A DNA stretch of 62,772 bases from Bacteroidales bacterium (GTDB lineage Bacteria; Bacteroidota; Bacteroidia; Bacteroidales; UBA932). Location of the stretch: positions 1-62,772 of the forward strand of contig JAKSJK010000004.1 in NCBI GenBank assembly GCA_024398095.1, written 5' to 3'. The translations under genes and the position numbers were made by a program. Shown one piece after another: positions 53,126 through 61,736 of the stretch (positions are counted from its first letter, which is position 1; the number at the start of each line of letters is the position of its first letter). A model generated the notes under the pieces. It made no database searches. It saw only the letters and a list, made by a program, of their open reading frames with translations, and was not told the DNA's origin.

Positions 53126-55195
53126 ATGTTCAAGACATACGATGTAATAGTTGTCGGGGGAGGACACGCTGGGTGCGAGGCTGCAATGGCTGCAGCTTCC
53201 ATGGGTTCGTCGACTCTTCTTGTGACTATGGATATGAATAAGTTCGGACAGATGTCCTGCAATCCTGCCGTCGGCGGAATTGCAAAGGGACAGATCATCC
53301 GTGAGGTCGATGCGCTCGGTGGTTACACAGGAATTGTAACTGATGCCTCTACTCTGCAGTTCAGGATGCTCAATAAGTCAAAAGGACCTGCAATGTGGAG
53401 TCCGAGAGCTCAATGCGACAAAAACCAGTTCTCGAAAAATTGGAGAAAAATTCTCGAAAGTGCCTGTAAATTAGATATTTACCAAGATACAGTAACCAAA
53501 TTTCTTTTCGATGGAGAAAAAATTTCGGGTATCTGCACGACTACTGGCGCAATTTTCAATTCTCAAGCAGTTGTCCTGACTACCGGAACCTTCCTTTCCG
53601 GAAAGCTTTTCATCGGTCGCACCAGTTTTGAGGGTGGGCGCATAGGCGAGCTTTCTTCTTATGGACTGACCGAACAGTTGGTTTCGATGGGTATCAGAAC
53701 TGCCCGTATGAAGACAGGCACACCTCCCCGAATTGACATATCTTCAATCGATACTTCTTCCCTGATAAGACAGGATGGCGATTGTGTTCCCGATAAGTTT
53801 TCCTATCTGCCTTATCTTTCGACTGCTCAGAATGGAACTCCTCAGATGCCGTGTTTCATCGTTCATACCAATACCGAGGTTCATGATATTCTGCGCTCAG
53901 GCTTCAAGGATTCACCTCTTTTCCAGGGTTTGATCAAAGGTATTGGTCCTCGTTATTGTCCTAGCATTGAAGACAAGTTACGGACATTTGCAGACAAGGA
54001 TGCCCATCAGCTGTTTCTTGAACCAGAGGGCAGGAACACCAACGAATATTATCTCCAGGGATTTTCTTCATCTCTTCCTCTTCAGATCCAGCTTGATGCT
54101 CTCCATGCAATCAAGGGTCTTGAGAATGCTAAGATCTACAGACCGGCATACGCTGTCGAGTATGATTACTTCGATCCGACACAATTGAAGGATACACTCG
54201 AACTTAAGTCCATTGAGAATCTCTTCTTTGCCGGACAGATCAATGGTACTACCGGTTACGAAGAAGCAGCGGCCCAGGGATTGATGGCAGGTATCAATGC
54301 CCACCTCAAGGTTCATGAAAAGGATCCTTTTGTTTTGAAAAGAGATGAGGCTTACATCGGTGTTTTGATTGATGACCTTATCACAAAGGGTGTCGATGAA
54401 CCATATCGAATGTTTACCAGCAGGGCGGAGTACCGTATACTTCTGCGTCAGGATAATGCCGACTTGCGTCTGACTCCTCGCTCACATGAGATTGGTCTGG
54501 CGGATGATTTCCGCTACGATTTCACAATGAAAAAATATGACTCTGTTGATAAGTTCACCGGGTTCTTCAAAGATGCCTCTATCAAACCTGAGTACATAAA
54601 TACCTATCTTGAATCAGTAGGTTCAGCACCTATTGAGAATAAGAAACGAATTGACGATATCATTGTACGTCCTCAGGTGAGTCTCAATGAGATGATTAAA
54701 ATTGTTCCACGTGGAACTTTTGAAAAGTTTGGTGTAGATATGTCCGATGTTCTGACACCTTCCTCTGAACTCAAAATTGAGGATTATATAAAGATGCTCT
54801 CGGATGGTAACGCACCAGAGGAACTGAAATCTGCTTTCAACCATGCTATGTCTGTACTGAAATTCAATACGGATTATGCAGTCTCTTCTCTTGACGCTTC
54901 AAAACTTGCCAGCACCATTACTTCAAACTATTCTCGTGAAGTCTTGGATGCTTGCGAGATTATGATAAAGTATGAAGGATACATCCAGAGGGAAAGACAG
55001 CTCGCGGATAAGATGCTGAGGCTTGAGAACCTCTCGATTCCAAATGGATTCGATTTTGATAAGGTTGAATCCCTTTCCATAGAGTGCCGCCAGAAGTTGA
55101 AGAAATATGCTCCGAAAACCATTGCCCAGGCCTCTAGAATCTCGGGTGTGTCACCCGCTGACATCTCTGTTCTCCTCGTATATTTCGGCAGATAG
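53126..55195 (+). CDS. mnmG: tRNA uridine-5-carboxymethylaminomethyl modification enzyme MnmG, with insertion
   Basis: With MnmE this FAD enzyme installs cmnm5 at the tRNA wobble uridine. The ATG at 53126 follows ybeY by 6 bases. The FAD motif is [12 protein letters not shown] (about 8-19), with [13 protein letters not shown], the [13 protein letters not shown] region and the C-terminal [11 protein letters not shown] and [13 protein letters not shown] all typical. It is 689 residues, against about 620-630 in the family. The excess lies between [10 protein letters not shown] (515-524) and IKYEGYI (from about 614), where about 90 residues replace the usual 20-25. A parS palindrome falls inside that insertion (codons 526-531). 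Confidence 0.95.
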   Translation: MFKTYDVIVVGGGHAGCEAAMAAASMGSSTLLVTMDMNKFGQMSCNPAVGGIAKGQIIREVDALGGYTGIVTDASTLQFRMLNKSKGPAMWSPRAQCDKNQFSKNWRKILESACKLDIYQDTVTKFLFDGEKISGICTTTGAIFNSQAVVLTTGTFLSGKLFIGRTSFEGGRIGELSSYGLTEQLVSMGIRTARMKTGTPPRIDISSIDTSSLIRQDGDCVPDKFSYLPYLSTAQNGTPQMPCFIVHTNTEVHDILRSGFKDSPLFQGLIKGIGPRYCPSIEDKLRTFADKDAHQLFLEPEGRNTNEYYLQGFSSSLPLQIQLDALHAIKGLENAKIYRPAYAVEYDYFDPTQLKDTLELKSIENLFFAGQINGTTGYEEAAAQGLMAGINAHLKVHEKDPFVLKRDEAYIGVLIDDLITKGVDEPYRMFTSRAEYRILLRQDNADLRLTPRSHEIGLADDFRYDFTMKKYDSVDKFTGFFKDASIKPEYINTYLESVGSAPIENKKRIDDIIVRPQVSLNEMIKIVPRGTFEKFGVDMSDVLTPSSELKIEDYIKMLSDGNAPEELKSAFNHAMSVLKFNTDYAVSSLDASKLASTITSNYSREVLDACEIMIKYEGYIQRERQLADKMLRLENLSIPNGFDFDKVESLSIECRQKLKKYAPKTIAQASRISGVSPADISVLLVYFGR
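54703..54718. promoter_or_regulatory. parS: parS-like centromere site inside mnmG
   Basis: TGTTCCACGTGGAACT contains the perfect 14-base palindrome GTTCCACGTGGAAC, matching the ParB-binding parS consensus TGTTNCACGTGNAACA at all but the last base. It encodes V-P-R-G-T of MnmG, within the lineage-specific insertion. Confidence 0.82.
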
Positions 55196-55282
55196 AAGTT
55201 GAAATACCAGCAATTACTTGAGAATAGAATTTACAATTGTAAACAGATATAGCGGCTGCAGTAGCCGGTCAATTGAAAATAA

Positions 55283-55317
55283 AAATAGCGTCGGCATAAG
55301 TCGACGCTATTTGTTTT
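55283..55317. terminator. Bidirectional terminator between mnmG and ruvA
   Basis: AAATAGCGTCG, 8-base loop, CGACGCTATTT: a perfect 11-base stem with T-rich tails on both strands. Confidence 0.85.
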
Positions 55318-55322
55318 GTATA

Positions 55323-55338
55323 TGTTCCACGTGGAACT
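55323..55338. promoter_or_regulatory. parS: Second parS-like site, intergenic
   Basis: The 16 bases are identical to the first site (TGTTCCACGTGGAACT). It lies between the terminator and the ruvA stop codon, 620 bases from the copy in mnmG. Confidence 0.85.
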
Positions 55339-55339
55339 A

Positions 55340-55939
55340 TCAGAGTTTCTTGAGAGCGAGTTTGATGATGGTTTCAACAGAGGCTGCTGGCTGATCTTTT
55401 AGTATTGCTGTCACAACTTTATTGACTGCTGCCTTTGTAAATCCAAGCATTACGAGAGCAGCTGTAGCCTCGTCTGCGACTGCGTTGTTCGGTGCTGCAA
55501 ACAGTGCATTTGAAGCAGCAGCACCTTCACCCTTGACAACCTTATCCTTGAGTTCCAGGATAAGTCTCTGTGCAGTTTTCAGTCCGATGCCTTTTATGCC
55601 TTTTATCTTGTTGAGATCTTCTCCGAGGATAGCGTCACGGATTTCATTGCAGGTGAGAGATGACAACATCATTCTGGCAGTACCGGGACCTATGCCGGAA
55701 ACTCCGATTATTAGTCTGAATAGTTCTCTCTCGTCTTTGCTGGCAAAGCCGTAGAACAATTCCTCATCTTCGCGGAGGACATGGTGAAGATAGCATTTAC
55801 CATCGCTGACTTTTTCGAACTGTTCGTAAGTCTGCAGGGAAATCTGCGCGTGGAAGCCGATTCCGTTGCAATCAACAACAATGTCTGTCGGGGTGAGTTC
55901 CACAATTTTTCCGTTAACGTAATCAAGCATCTGACTCAA
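55340..55939 (-). CDS. ruvA: Holliday-junction DNA helicase subunit RuvA
   Basis: This 199-residue protein tetramerises on four-way junctions and loads RuvB. It has an N-terminal OB fold (MLDYVNGKIVELTPTDIVV), two helix-hairpin-helix motifs (GVSGIGPGTARMML; KIKGIKGIGLKTAQRLI) and the C-terminal RuvB-binding domain (AALVMLGFTKAAVNKVV). The ATG at 55939 (MSQMLDYV) or the one three codons later (55930, MLDYV) could be used, and most relatives start at the latter. The stop is 1 base from a parS site. Confidence 0.95.
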   Translation of the reverse strand: MSQMLDYVNGKIVELTPTDIVVDCNGIGFHAQISLQTYEQFEKVSDGKCYLHHVLREDEELFYGFASKDERELFRLIIGVSGIGPGTARMMLSSLTCNEIRDAILGEDLNKIKGIKGIGLKTAQRLILELKDKVVKGEGAAASNALFAAPNNAVADEATAALVMLGFTKAAVNKVVTAILKDQPAASVETIIKLALKKL

Positions 55940-55952
55940 ATTTTTCTTAATG

Positions 55953-55960
55953 CAAAATTA
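55953..55960 (-). promoter_or_regulatory. -7 element of ruvA
   Basis: The minus-strand TAATTTTG matches TAnnTTTG, 13 bases before the ATG at 55939. It is back to back with the sufS element. Confidence 0.5.
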
Positions 55961-55973
55961 AGATAAAAATTGC

Positions 55974-55981
55974 TAAATTTG
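55974..55981 (+). promoter_or_regulatory. -7 element of the suf operon
   Basis: TAAATTTG matches TAnnTTTG. The likely start of transcription is only about 10 bases before the ATG at 55998. A GTG at 55983 lies almost on top of the element, which argues for the ATG. Confidence 0.5.
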
Positions 55982-55997
55982 CGTGCCTGATTTTACA

Positions 55998-57221
55998 ATG
56001 AAGACAGAGGACATCAGAAAATATTTTCCGGTACTGGATCGGAAGGTCTACGGAAAGCCGTTGGTATATTTTGACAATGCCGCGACCTCTCAGAGGCCGC
56101 AGCCTGTCATCGATGAACTCAACTTCAGGATGAGTGAGTCCAATGCCAATATCCATCGTGCCGTTCATATACTTTCCCAGGAGTGTACAGATGCGTACGA
56201 GCAGGCGAGGGATGCGGTCAGGGATCTAATCAATGCACCTACCAGAGAAGAGGTGATATTCACTTCAGGCGCGACTGCATCTATCAATCTTGTAGCTTAT
56301 TCTTTCGGAGAGGCTTTCGTTAACGAAGGTGACGAGATTATAGTCACCGAGGCTGAACATCATTCCAACATTGTTCCATGGTGGATGCTCTGCCAGAGAA
56401 AGAAGGCTGCACTCAAAGTACTCCCGGTAGATGACATGGGTCACCTCAGACTTGAGGAATTAGACAAACTTATAACCGATAGGACAAAGCTCCTCTGTGT
56501 TACTCACATCTCGAATGTGCTAGGTATTGTGAATCCTGTTGGAAAGATAGTAGAGATCGCACACTCGAAGAATGTACCTGTTCTTGTTGACGGAGCCCAG
56601 GGAATTGTCCACTGTCAAGTAGATGTCCAGAAATTGGATTGCGACTTCTACGCCTTCTCCGGTCACAAGATGTACGCGGCCACCGGAACAGGTGTTCTCT
56701 TCGGAAAGCGAAAGTGGCTTGAGGCGATGCCTCCTTTCCTCGGTGGAGGTGAAATGATCGAAACAGTCTCGTTTGAAGACGTGAAATTTGCGAAAATCCC
56801 GATGCGCTATGAAGCCGGTACTCAGAATTTCGCATCCTCAGCGACTTTAAAGCAGGCCTGTGAGTTTGTTAATATATTGAAAGATAGTGAGTTAACTCAA
56901 AATTTTAAGCAAATTTGCCTGTATATGGAAAATGAGCTGAAAAATGTAGAAGGACTCAAAATATACGGTGAAGGCACTGAAGACGAGCCTAAGGCGCCTG
57001 TGTACTCTTTCAATGTGGAGGGAGTGCATCACGAGGACCTCGCAATTCTCCTTGACAAGATGGGAGTTGCCGTGAGGTCGGGACAGATGTGTGCCGAACC
57101 GGTGATGACACGCTTCGGTGTGACCGGAATGGTGAGAGCCGCCCTGCTGCCTTACAACACCAAAGAAGAAGTGGACATTTTTATCGCAGCCCTCAGGAAG
57201 GCTGTGGCGATGTTGAGATAG
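55998..57221 (+). CDS. sufS: Cysteine desulfurase SufS
   Basis: This PLP enzyme removes sulfur from cysteine to give a persulfide for Fe-S cluster building. The ATG at 55998 was chosen (407 residues, normal length); an in-frame GTG lies at 55983. Motifs are YFDNAATSQRPQPVID (about 24-39), TEAEHHSNIVPW with the PLP-stacking His, the Schiff-base Lys in FSGHKMYAATGTG (about 221-233), and the catalytic Cys in VRSGQMCAEPV (about 358-368). It is followed at once by its sulfur acceptor gene sufE. sufB, sufC and sufD are not in the window. Confidence 0.96.
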   Translation: MKTEDIRKYFPVLDRKVYGKPLVYFDNAATSQRPQPVIDELNFRMSESNANIHRAVHILSQECTDAYEQARDAVRDLINAPTREEVIFTSGATASINLVAYSFGEAFVNEGDEIIVTEAEHHSNIVPWWMLCQRKKAALKVLPVDDMGHLRLEELDKLITDRTKLLCVTHISNVLGIVNPVGKIVEIAHSKNVPVLVDGAQGIVHCQVDVQKLDCDFYAFSGHKMYAATGTGVLFGKRKWLEAMPPFLGGGEMIETVSFEDVKFAKIPMRYEAGTQNFASSATLKQACEFVNILKDSELTQNFKQICLYMENELKNVEGLKIYGEGTEDEPKAPVYSFNVEGVHHEDLAILLDKMGVAVRSGQMCAEPVMTRFGVTGMVRAALLPYNTKEEVDIFIAALRKAVAMLR

Positions 57222-57222
57222 T

Positions 57223-57633
57223 ATGACGCTGAAAGAAACAGAAAACGAGATAATCGAGGAATTTTCAATGTTCGACGAATGGCTCGACAAGTACGAGTAT
57301 ATAATCGAACTGGGAAAATCGCTGGAGACTCTTCCCGATTCGTCCAAGACGGAGGACAAGCTCATCAAGGGCTGTCAGTCCCGCGTCTGGCTCGATTGGA
57401 AGAAAGAGGAGGGAAGAATTTTCTTCTCTGCCGACAGCGATGCGATAATAACAAAGGGAATAATTTCGCTGCTGATCAAGATTTATTCAGGAAGGACTGC
57501 TGAAGAAATTGCTGCGTCCGATTTTTCCGTTGTGGAGAAGATTGGATTGCGTGAGAATCTCAGCCCGACCAGGGCCAACGGACTTGTGTCCATGATTGAG
57601 ACCATCCGCAGGATCGCGGCAGAAAACTTATAG
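57223..57633 (+). CDS. sufE: Sulfur acceptor protein SufE
   Basis: This 136-residue protein takes persulfide sulfur from SufS and raises its activity. The active-site Cys is in LIKGCQSRVWLD (about Cys50), preceded by EYIIELGKSLETLP; the C-terminal TRANGLVSMIETIR is also typical. It starts 1 base after sufS, so the two are certainly co-expressed. Confidence 0.95.
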   Translation: MTLKETENEIIEEFSMFDEWLDKYEYIIELGKSLETLPDSSKTEDKLIKGCQSRVWLDWKKEEGRIFFSADSDAIITKGIISLLIKIYSGRTAEEIAASDFSVVEKIGLRENLSPTRANGLVSMIETIRRIAAENL

Positions 57634-57636
57634 AAG

Positions 57637-57942
57637 ATGCTTGAGAGAGATGTAATAATGGCCCTGAGGCAGGTCTATGACCCGGAGATTCCGGTTAATG
57701 TCTATGACCTGGGACTTATTTATGAACTCAGGATCGACGAGGACCACAATGTCTTCATCCAGATGACCCTGACGGCGCCTAACTGCCCGATGGCGGACTA
57801 TGTGATGGAGCAGGTGAAGACAGCCGTGGAGGATGTTCCCGGCGTGGTCAGCGTCAATGTGGAACTGGTTTTCGAACCGGTTTGGGACAAGAGCAGGATG
57901 TCCGAGGAAGCTCTTGTGGAACTTGGACTGGACGAGGATTAG
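57637..57942 (+). CDS. sufT: MIP18/DUF59-family Fe-S assembly protein (SufT-like)
   Basis: This 101-residue single-domain protein shows the family pattern: DPEIPVNVYDLGLIYEL (about 15-31), a TLTAPNCPMAD segment with the conserved Cys (about 45-55), and VELVFEPVWDKSRMS at the end. Members help mature Fe-S proteins. It is 3 bases after sufE and abuts folK. The symbol sufT follows from context and small size; the exact role is not fixed. Confidence 0.9.
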   Translation: MLERDVIMALRQVYDPEIPVNVYDLGLIYELRIDEDHNVFIQMTLTAPNCPMADYVMEQVKTAVEDVPGVVSVNVELVFEPVWDKSRMSEEALVELGLDED

Positions 57943-58413
57943 ATGAAGGTAGACCTCTTCCTTGGACTCGGCTCGAATATGGGCGACAGGAAGGCTCTCT
58001 TGGATTCGTCCATAGAGAGACTTTCCGAAAGGCTGGAAACTCCTGTAAAGGCGGTTTCTGACTATATTCAGACCAGCTCGTGGGGGTTTGACGGTGCGGA
58101 TTTTCTCAATGCCGTGGTTGTGTTCGAGATTGAGATGGACGCGCAGTTGGAAGAGGAACAGGCGCTGCAGATACTGGACATCTGCAAGGAGATAGAAAGG
58201 GAACTGGGGCGTACAGGTGCTCCGGAGTGGGATGAAAACGGAAACAGAATCTACAGGGACAGACCCGTAGATATAGACATATTGAAGATAGGGGATTTGC
58301 AGATAAGTCATCCCAGACTGGTGGTGCCGCATCCGCTGGCAGCGGTCAGAGACTTTGTGACAATCCCAGTAAAACAAGTTGAAGAGAAATTACAAATTAT
58401 TAACAATCAATAA
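57943..58413 (+). CDS. folK: 6-hydroxymethyl-7,8-dihydropterin pyrophosphokinase
   Basis: It transfers pyrophosphate from ATP to 6-hydroxymethyl-7,8-dihydropterin in folate synthesis. At 156 residues it has normal length. Motifs are FLGLGSNMGDR (6-16), TSSWGF near 44-49, LNAVVVFE, and the signature RDRPVDIDIL (about 105-114) followed by HPRLVVPHP. It starts with no gap after sufT and ends 3 bases before glyS, a link between Fe-S, folate and translation genes with no evident functional logic. Confidence 0.95.
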   Translation: MKVDLFLGLGSNMGDRKALLDSSIERLSERLETPVKAVSDYIQTSSWGFDGADFLNAVVVFEIEMDAQLEEEQALQILDICKEIERELGRTGAPEWDENGNRIYRDRPVDIDILKIGDLQISHPRLVVPHPLAAVRDFVTIPVKQVEEKLQIINNQ

Positions 58414-58416
58414 ATT

Positions 58417-59961
58417 ATGACACAGGAAGAACTTTTCAAAGTACTCGTGGCTCACTGCAAGGAATATGGCTTCATCTTCCCTTCCAGCGAGATTTATGAC
58501 GGCCTCGGTGCTGTCTACGATTACGGCCAGCTCGGTTCTGAACTCAAGCAGAACATCAAGACCTACTGGTGGAACGCAATGACCCGTCTGAACGAGAACA
58601 TCGTAGGTATCGACTCTGCGATCTTCATGCACCCACGCATCTGGGAGGCATCCGGACACGTTGGTCACTTCAACGACCCTCTCATCGACAATAAGGACTC
58701 AAAGAAGAGATACCGTGCCGATGTACTCATCGAGGATTATCTCGGCAAGATCGAGGAGAAAATGAACAAGGAGGTTGAGAAAGGCAAGAGAAAATTCGGC
58801 GAGTCTTTCGACGAGGAGCAGTTCCGTGCTACCAACCCTAATGTCCTCCGCGAGAAGAGAAAATATGATGAGGTTCATGAGCGCTATGTGAAAGCTCAGA
58901 ACGAGAACAACCTCGAAGAATACAGGCAGATCATCATCGACTGCGGTATCGTATGTCCTATCAGCGGCACCTGCAACTGGACTGAGGTACGTCAGTTCAA
59001 CCTTATGTTCAGCACCTCAATGGGCAGCACTGCAGACGGCGCAAACCTCATTTACCTGCGTCCTGAGACTGCACAGGGTATCTTCGTTAACTACCTCAAT
59101 GTACAGAAGACCGGCCGTATGAAGATTCCTTTCGGTATCGCTCAGATCGGTAAGGCATTCCGTAACGAGATCGTGGCCCGTCAGTTCATCTTCCGTATGA
59201 GGGAGTTCGAGCAGATGGAGATGCAGTTCTTCATCAAGCCAGGTACCGAACTTGACTGGTTCAAGAAGTGGAAGGAAACCCGTATGAAGTGGCATGTTAA
59301 CATGGGTATGGGCGCAGAGAACTATCGTTTCCACGACCATGAGAAGCTTGCTCACTACGCAAATGCCGCTACCGACGTTGAGTTCCAGTTCCCATTCGGC
59401 TTCAAGGAGCTCGAGGGTATCCACAGCCGTACCGACTTCGACCTCGGAAACCATCAGAAGTTCTCCGGTAAGAAGATCCAGTACTTCGATCCTGAGACCA
59501 ACGAGAGCTACACTCCGTATGTCATCGAGACCTCAATCGGTGTCGACCGTATGGTGCTCGCAGTGCTCAGCAATTCTTATAAGGTAGAGGATCTCGGCAA
59601 CGGAGAGAGCCGCGTAGTGCTCAGCATCCCAGCACCTCTCGCACCTGTCAAGGTGGCTGTAATGCCTCTCCTGAAGAACAATCCAGAGCTCGTTGCCCTC
59701 GCACAGGAGATCATGGACGATCTCAAGTACGATTACAACTGCCAGTATGACGAGAAAGACTCCATCGGCAAGCGTTACCGCCGTCAGGATGCCATCGGTA
59801 CTCCTTTCTGCGTAACCGTGGACCATGACTCCCTCAACGACCACTGCGTGACTATCCGTCACCGCGACACAATGGCTCAGGAGCGCGTCAAGATCGAGGA
59901 CCTCTCTGCACTTATCCGCAAGGAAGTGGATCTTAACATCCTCCTCAGAAACCTCAAGTAA
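58417..59961 (+). CDS. glyS: Glycyl-tRNA synthetase, single-chain class II type
   Basis: This 514-residue synthetase charges tRNA-Gly and is of the dimeric (eukaryote-like) kind rather than alpha2beta2. Motif 1 region KTYWWNAMT lies early. RPETAQGIFVNYLN and the motif 2 stretch IGKAFRNEIVARQFIFRMREFEQME lie near 210-275, and motif 3 is around ETSIGVDRMVLAVL. The anticodon-binding domain covers the last 110 residues. An insertion of about 110 residues with charged helices (KMNKEVEKGKRKFGE) after residue 105 is usual for this type. Strong codon bias. Confidence 0.96.
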   Translation: MTQEELFKVLVAHCKEYGFIFPSSEIYDGLGAVYDYGQLGSELKQNIKTYWWNAMTRLNENIVGIDSAIFMHPRIWEASGHVGHFNDPLIDNKDSKKRYRADVLIEDYLGKIEEKMNKEVEKGKRKFGESFDEEQFRATNPNVLREKRKYDEVHERYVKAQNENNLEEYRQIIIDCGIVCPISGTCNWTEVRQFNLMFSTSMGSTADGANLIYLRPETAQGIFVNYLNVQKTGRMKIPFGIAQIGKAFRNEIVARQFIFRMREFEQMEMQFFIKPGTELDWFKKWKETRMKWHVNMGMGAENYRFHDHEKLAHYANAATDVEFQFPFGFKELEGIHSRTDFDLGNHQKFSGKKIQYFDPETNESYTPYVIETSIGVDRMVLAVLSNSYKVEDLGNGESRVVLSIPAPLAPVKVAVMPLLKNNPELVALAQEIMDDLKYDYNCQYDEKDSIGKRYRRQDAIGTPFCVTVDHDSLNDHCVTIRHRDTMAQERVKIEDLSALIRKEVDLNILLRNLK

Positions 59962-59980
59962 TACAGGCTTGAAAACAATA

Positions 59981-60018
59981 AAGGCGGTCTCAGAGTCTCT
60001 GGGGCCGCCTTATTTTAT
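59981..60018. terminator. Terminator after glyS
   Basis: AAGGCGG, 17-base loop, CCGCCTT followed by ATTTTAT. The stem is short but GC-rich and serves the convergent glyS and DUF4923 genes. Confidence 0.65.
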
Positions 60019-60030
60019 GATGTTGGAGGT

Positions 60031-60678
60031 TTATTCTTCCGCTGGTTTCTCTGCGCCTTCACGAAGGAGTTTCACTCCCATCTTGAGACCGTCGATGTTC
60101 TGGATCACTGCGTTGGCAGAAGAAAATGCCTTCACTTTCGAGGTGATGGTGCCTACGATGTTGAGGAACTTGTCGGCAGGGAAGAGGATTTTGAGATTAT
60201 CCTTCTCAAGGTCAACTGTTCCGGTGATCTTGGCAAGCTTGAGTGCCTTGCCGTACTGGAGGGTGATTTTCTTGCCCTCCATCTTGTAGGTACCGCTCAC
60301 AGTCTTTGTGTTGATGCGGTGGGTGAAGGTGCTGTCTGCACTGAAGGTGAATGTCATTGATCCTTCTTTGATGCCTACCTTTGCGAGAGCCTTGTCAACC
60401 TTCTTGTTGATGCCGGTCATGGCTGAGGATCCAGCCACTCCCGTGAGGATGGTAGCGGTCTCGTTTTCGGTTTCCTTGACCACTTCCGTAGCCATTCCGA
60501 GATAGTTCCAGGTACCCTTGATGTTGGTTGCGATGTACTTGTCGAGGTCAACTCCGGTAACTGAAGACACCACATCGCGCACCTTTGATGAGTTGAGGAC
60601 ATCCTTGATTGAAATCTGAGCCTGTGCAAGGCTGCACACACTGAAGAGGGCGATAGCCGCAAATACTTTTCTGATCAT
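60031..60678 (-). CDS. DUF4923 lipocalin-like exported protein
   Basis: The ATG at 60678 gives a signal peptide (MIRKVFAAIALFSVCSLAQAQ); an in-frame ATG at 60714 would spoil it. The 215-residue protein starts with a short helical part (IKDVLNSSKVRDVVSSVTG). A lipocalin-like beta region follows (GTWNYLGMATEV, SMTFTFSADSTFTHRI, VSGTYKMEGKKITLQYG). Proteins of this kind are common in Bacteroidales and have no assigned function. It is 23 bases downstream of the ThiL-like gene, so probably co-transcribed. Confidence 0.83.
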   Translation of the reverse strand: MIRKVFAAIALFSVCSLAQAQISIKDVLNSSKVRDVVSSVTGVDLDKYIATNIKGTWNYLGMATEVVKETENETATILTGVAGSSAMTGINKKVDKALAKVGIKEGSMTFTFSADSTFTHRINTKTVSGTYKMEGKKITLQYGKALKLAKITGTVDLEKDNLKILFPADKFLNIVGTITSKVKAFSSANAVIQNIDGLKMGVKLLREGAEKPAEE

Positions 60679-60701
60679 AGTTCTATATACTTTATATATA
60701 A

Positions 60702-61709
60702 TTATTCTTTCCAACCTTGTGCCTTGACCGGGAGTTCCACGCCGTCCGGGGTCACGAGAACAGCTCCCACTTCCGGTTTTGCCAGATGTCCGATGATGTC
60801 GAAGTTCTGGAAATCGTGACGGAACTTGTCGTGCTTGCCGATAGGGATGGTGAAGAGCAGCCTGCAGTCATCGCCGCCGTTCATCGCTGCGGTTACCGGG
60901 TCTATTTCAAGTTCCTTGCCGATTGTGAAGGAATCGCCTGCAAATGGCATTCTGTCCATATAGACTTTTGCTCCCAGGCCGCTGTCTTTGGTGAGATGGC
61001 GGAGTGTGTCTCCCAGTCCGCGGGTCACGAAGTAGCCGAAGGACGGGGTTATCTCAGAGTCTTCGAGTTCTTTGAGCAAGTTTGCCGGGAGAGAGGGCTT
61101 GAGGTAGGCTCCAACGAGATGCTTGTATTTTTCCAGGTCCGGCTGCTCCAGATTGTCTTTTGTCTTGGCGAACTTCATCTTTTCCCTTTCAAGCACGTTG
61201 AGGCCGAGGAAGGCTGCGCCCAGGTTGCCTGATACGCAGATAAGATCCATGGACTTTGCGGCAGGACGGCGTTTTGCTTCGAGTACAGAGGTTTCTCCGC
61301 TGGCGCAGATATTTATGCTGAGGCCATTCCTGGAGGGTACCAGATCGAGTCCGACTTTCTTGTAGCCGTGTTCTTTTGCGGCAGTCACAATGCCTTCCCA
61401 GATCTGTCTGATCTGTTCGAAGTCAAGCTTTGCTGAGATGCCAATAACGACTTCCAGAGCCCTTGGAGCTGACATTTCCGCATAGAGTTCGCCAGTGACA
61501 TAGATGACGCTCTTGTAGCCCAGATGCTTCAGCGGGAAGTAGGTAAGATCGAAGTCGATGCCCTCAAGCAGCGTCTTGGACTTGATGGTGCAATATGCCC
61601 TGCCGGAGGTTTCGAACCAGCATGAGTCGAAAGGGGTATAAGGTGTGCCTTCATAGAGCTTGTTGATTGCTTCTATGCGGCCAAGTGATGAGAAGTTCTC
61701 GTCTGCCAT
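60702..61709 (-). CDS. AIR-synthase/ThiL-like protein with active-site residues replaced
   Basis: This 335-residue cytosolic protein resembles Bacteroidetes thiamine-monophosphate kinase along its length: LLEGIDFDLTYFPLKHLGYKSV (about 47-68), DLICVSGNLGAAFLGLNVLERE, and AMNGGDDCRLLFTIP near 275. The Mg-ATP and substrate Asp motifs are gone. The N-terminal GDDAA is replaced by text around FETSGRAY (32-39), the TTD before LLEG by KSK-type residues, SDIYAMNG by GELYAEMSAP, GGDT by GLDLVPS, and ISDGL by VTRGL. The frame is complete. I infer a non-kinase relative with a new role; it could also be a very divergent enzyme. A normal thiL would be expected elsewhere in the genome. Confidence 0.78.
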   Translation of the reverse strand: MADENFSSLGRIEAINKLYEGTPYTPFDSCWFETSGRAYCTIKSKTLLEGIDFDLTYFPLKHLGYKSVIYVTGELYAEMSAPRALEVVIGISAKLDFEQIRQIWEGIVTAAKEHGYKKVGLDLVPSRNGLSINICASGETSVLEAKRRPAAKSMDLICVSGNLGAAFLGLNVLEREKMKFAKTKDNLEQPDLEKYKHLVGAYLKPSLPANLLKELEDSEITPSFGYFVTRGLGDTLRHLTKDSGLGAKVYMDRMPFAGDSFTIGKELEIDPVTAAMNGGDDCRLLFTIPIGKHDKFRHDFQNFDIIGHLAKPEVGAVLVTPDGVELPVKAQGWKE

Positions 61710-61736
61710 TTCACGATAATTTTTACAAAATCTACT

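Noticed and set aside
56366-56384. TGTTCCATGGTGGA as a third parS site
   Set aside because: The central CACGTG is replaced by CATGG and the arms do not pair; it is coding sequence of sufS.
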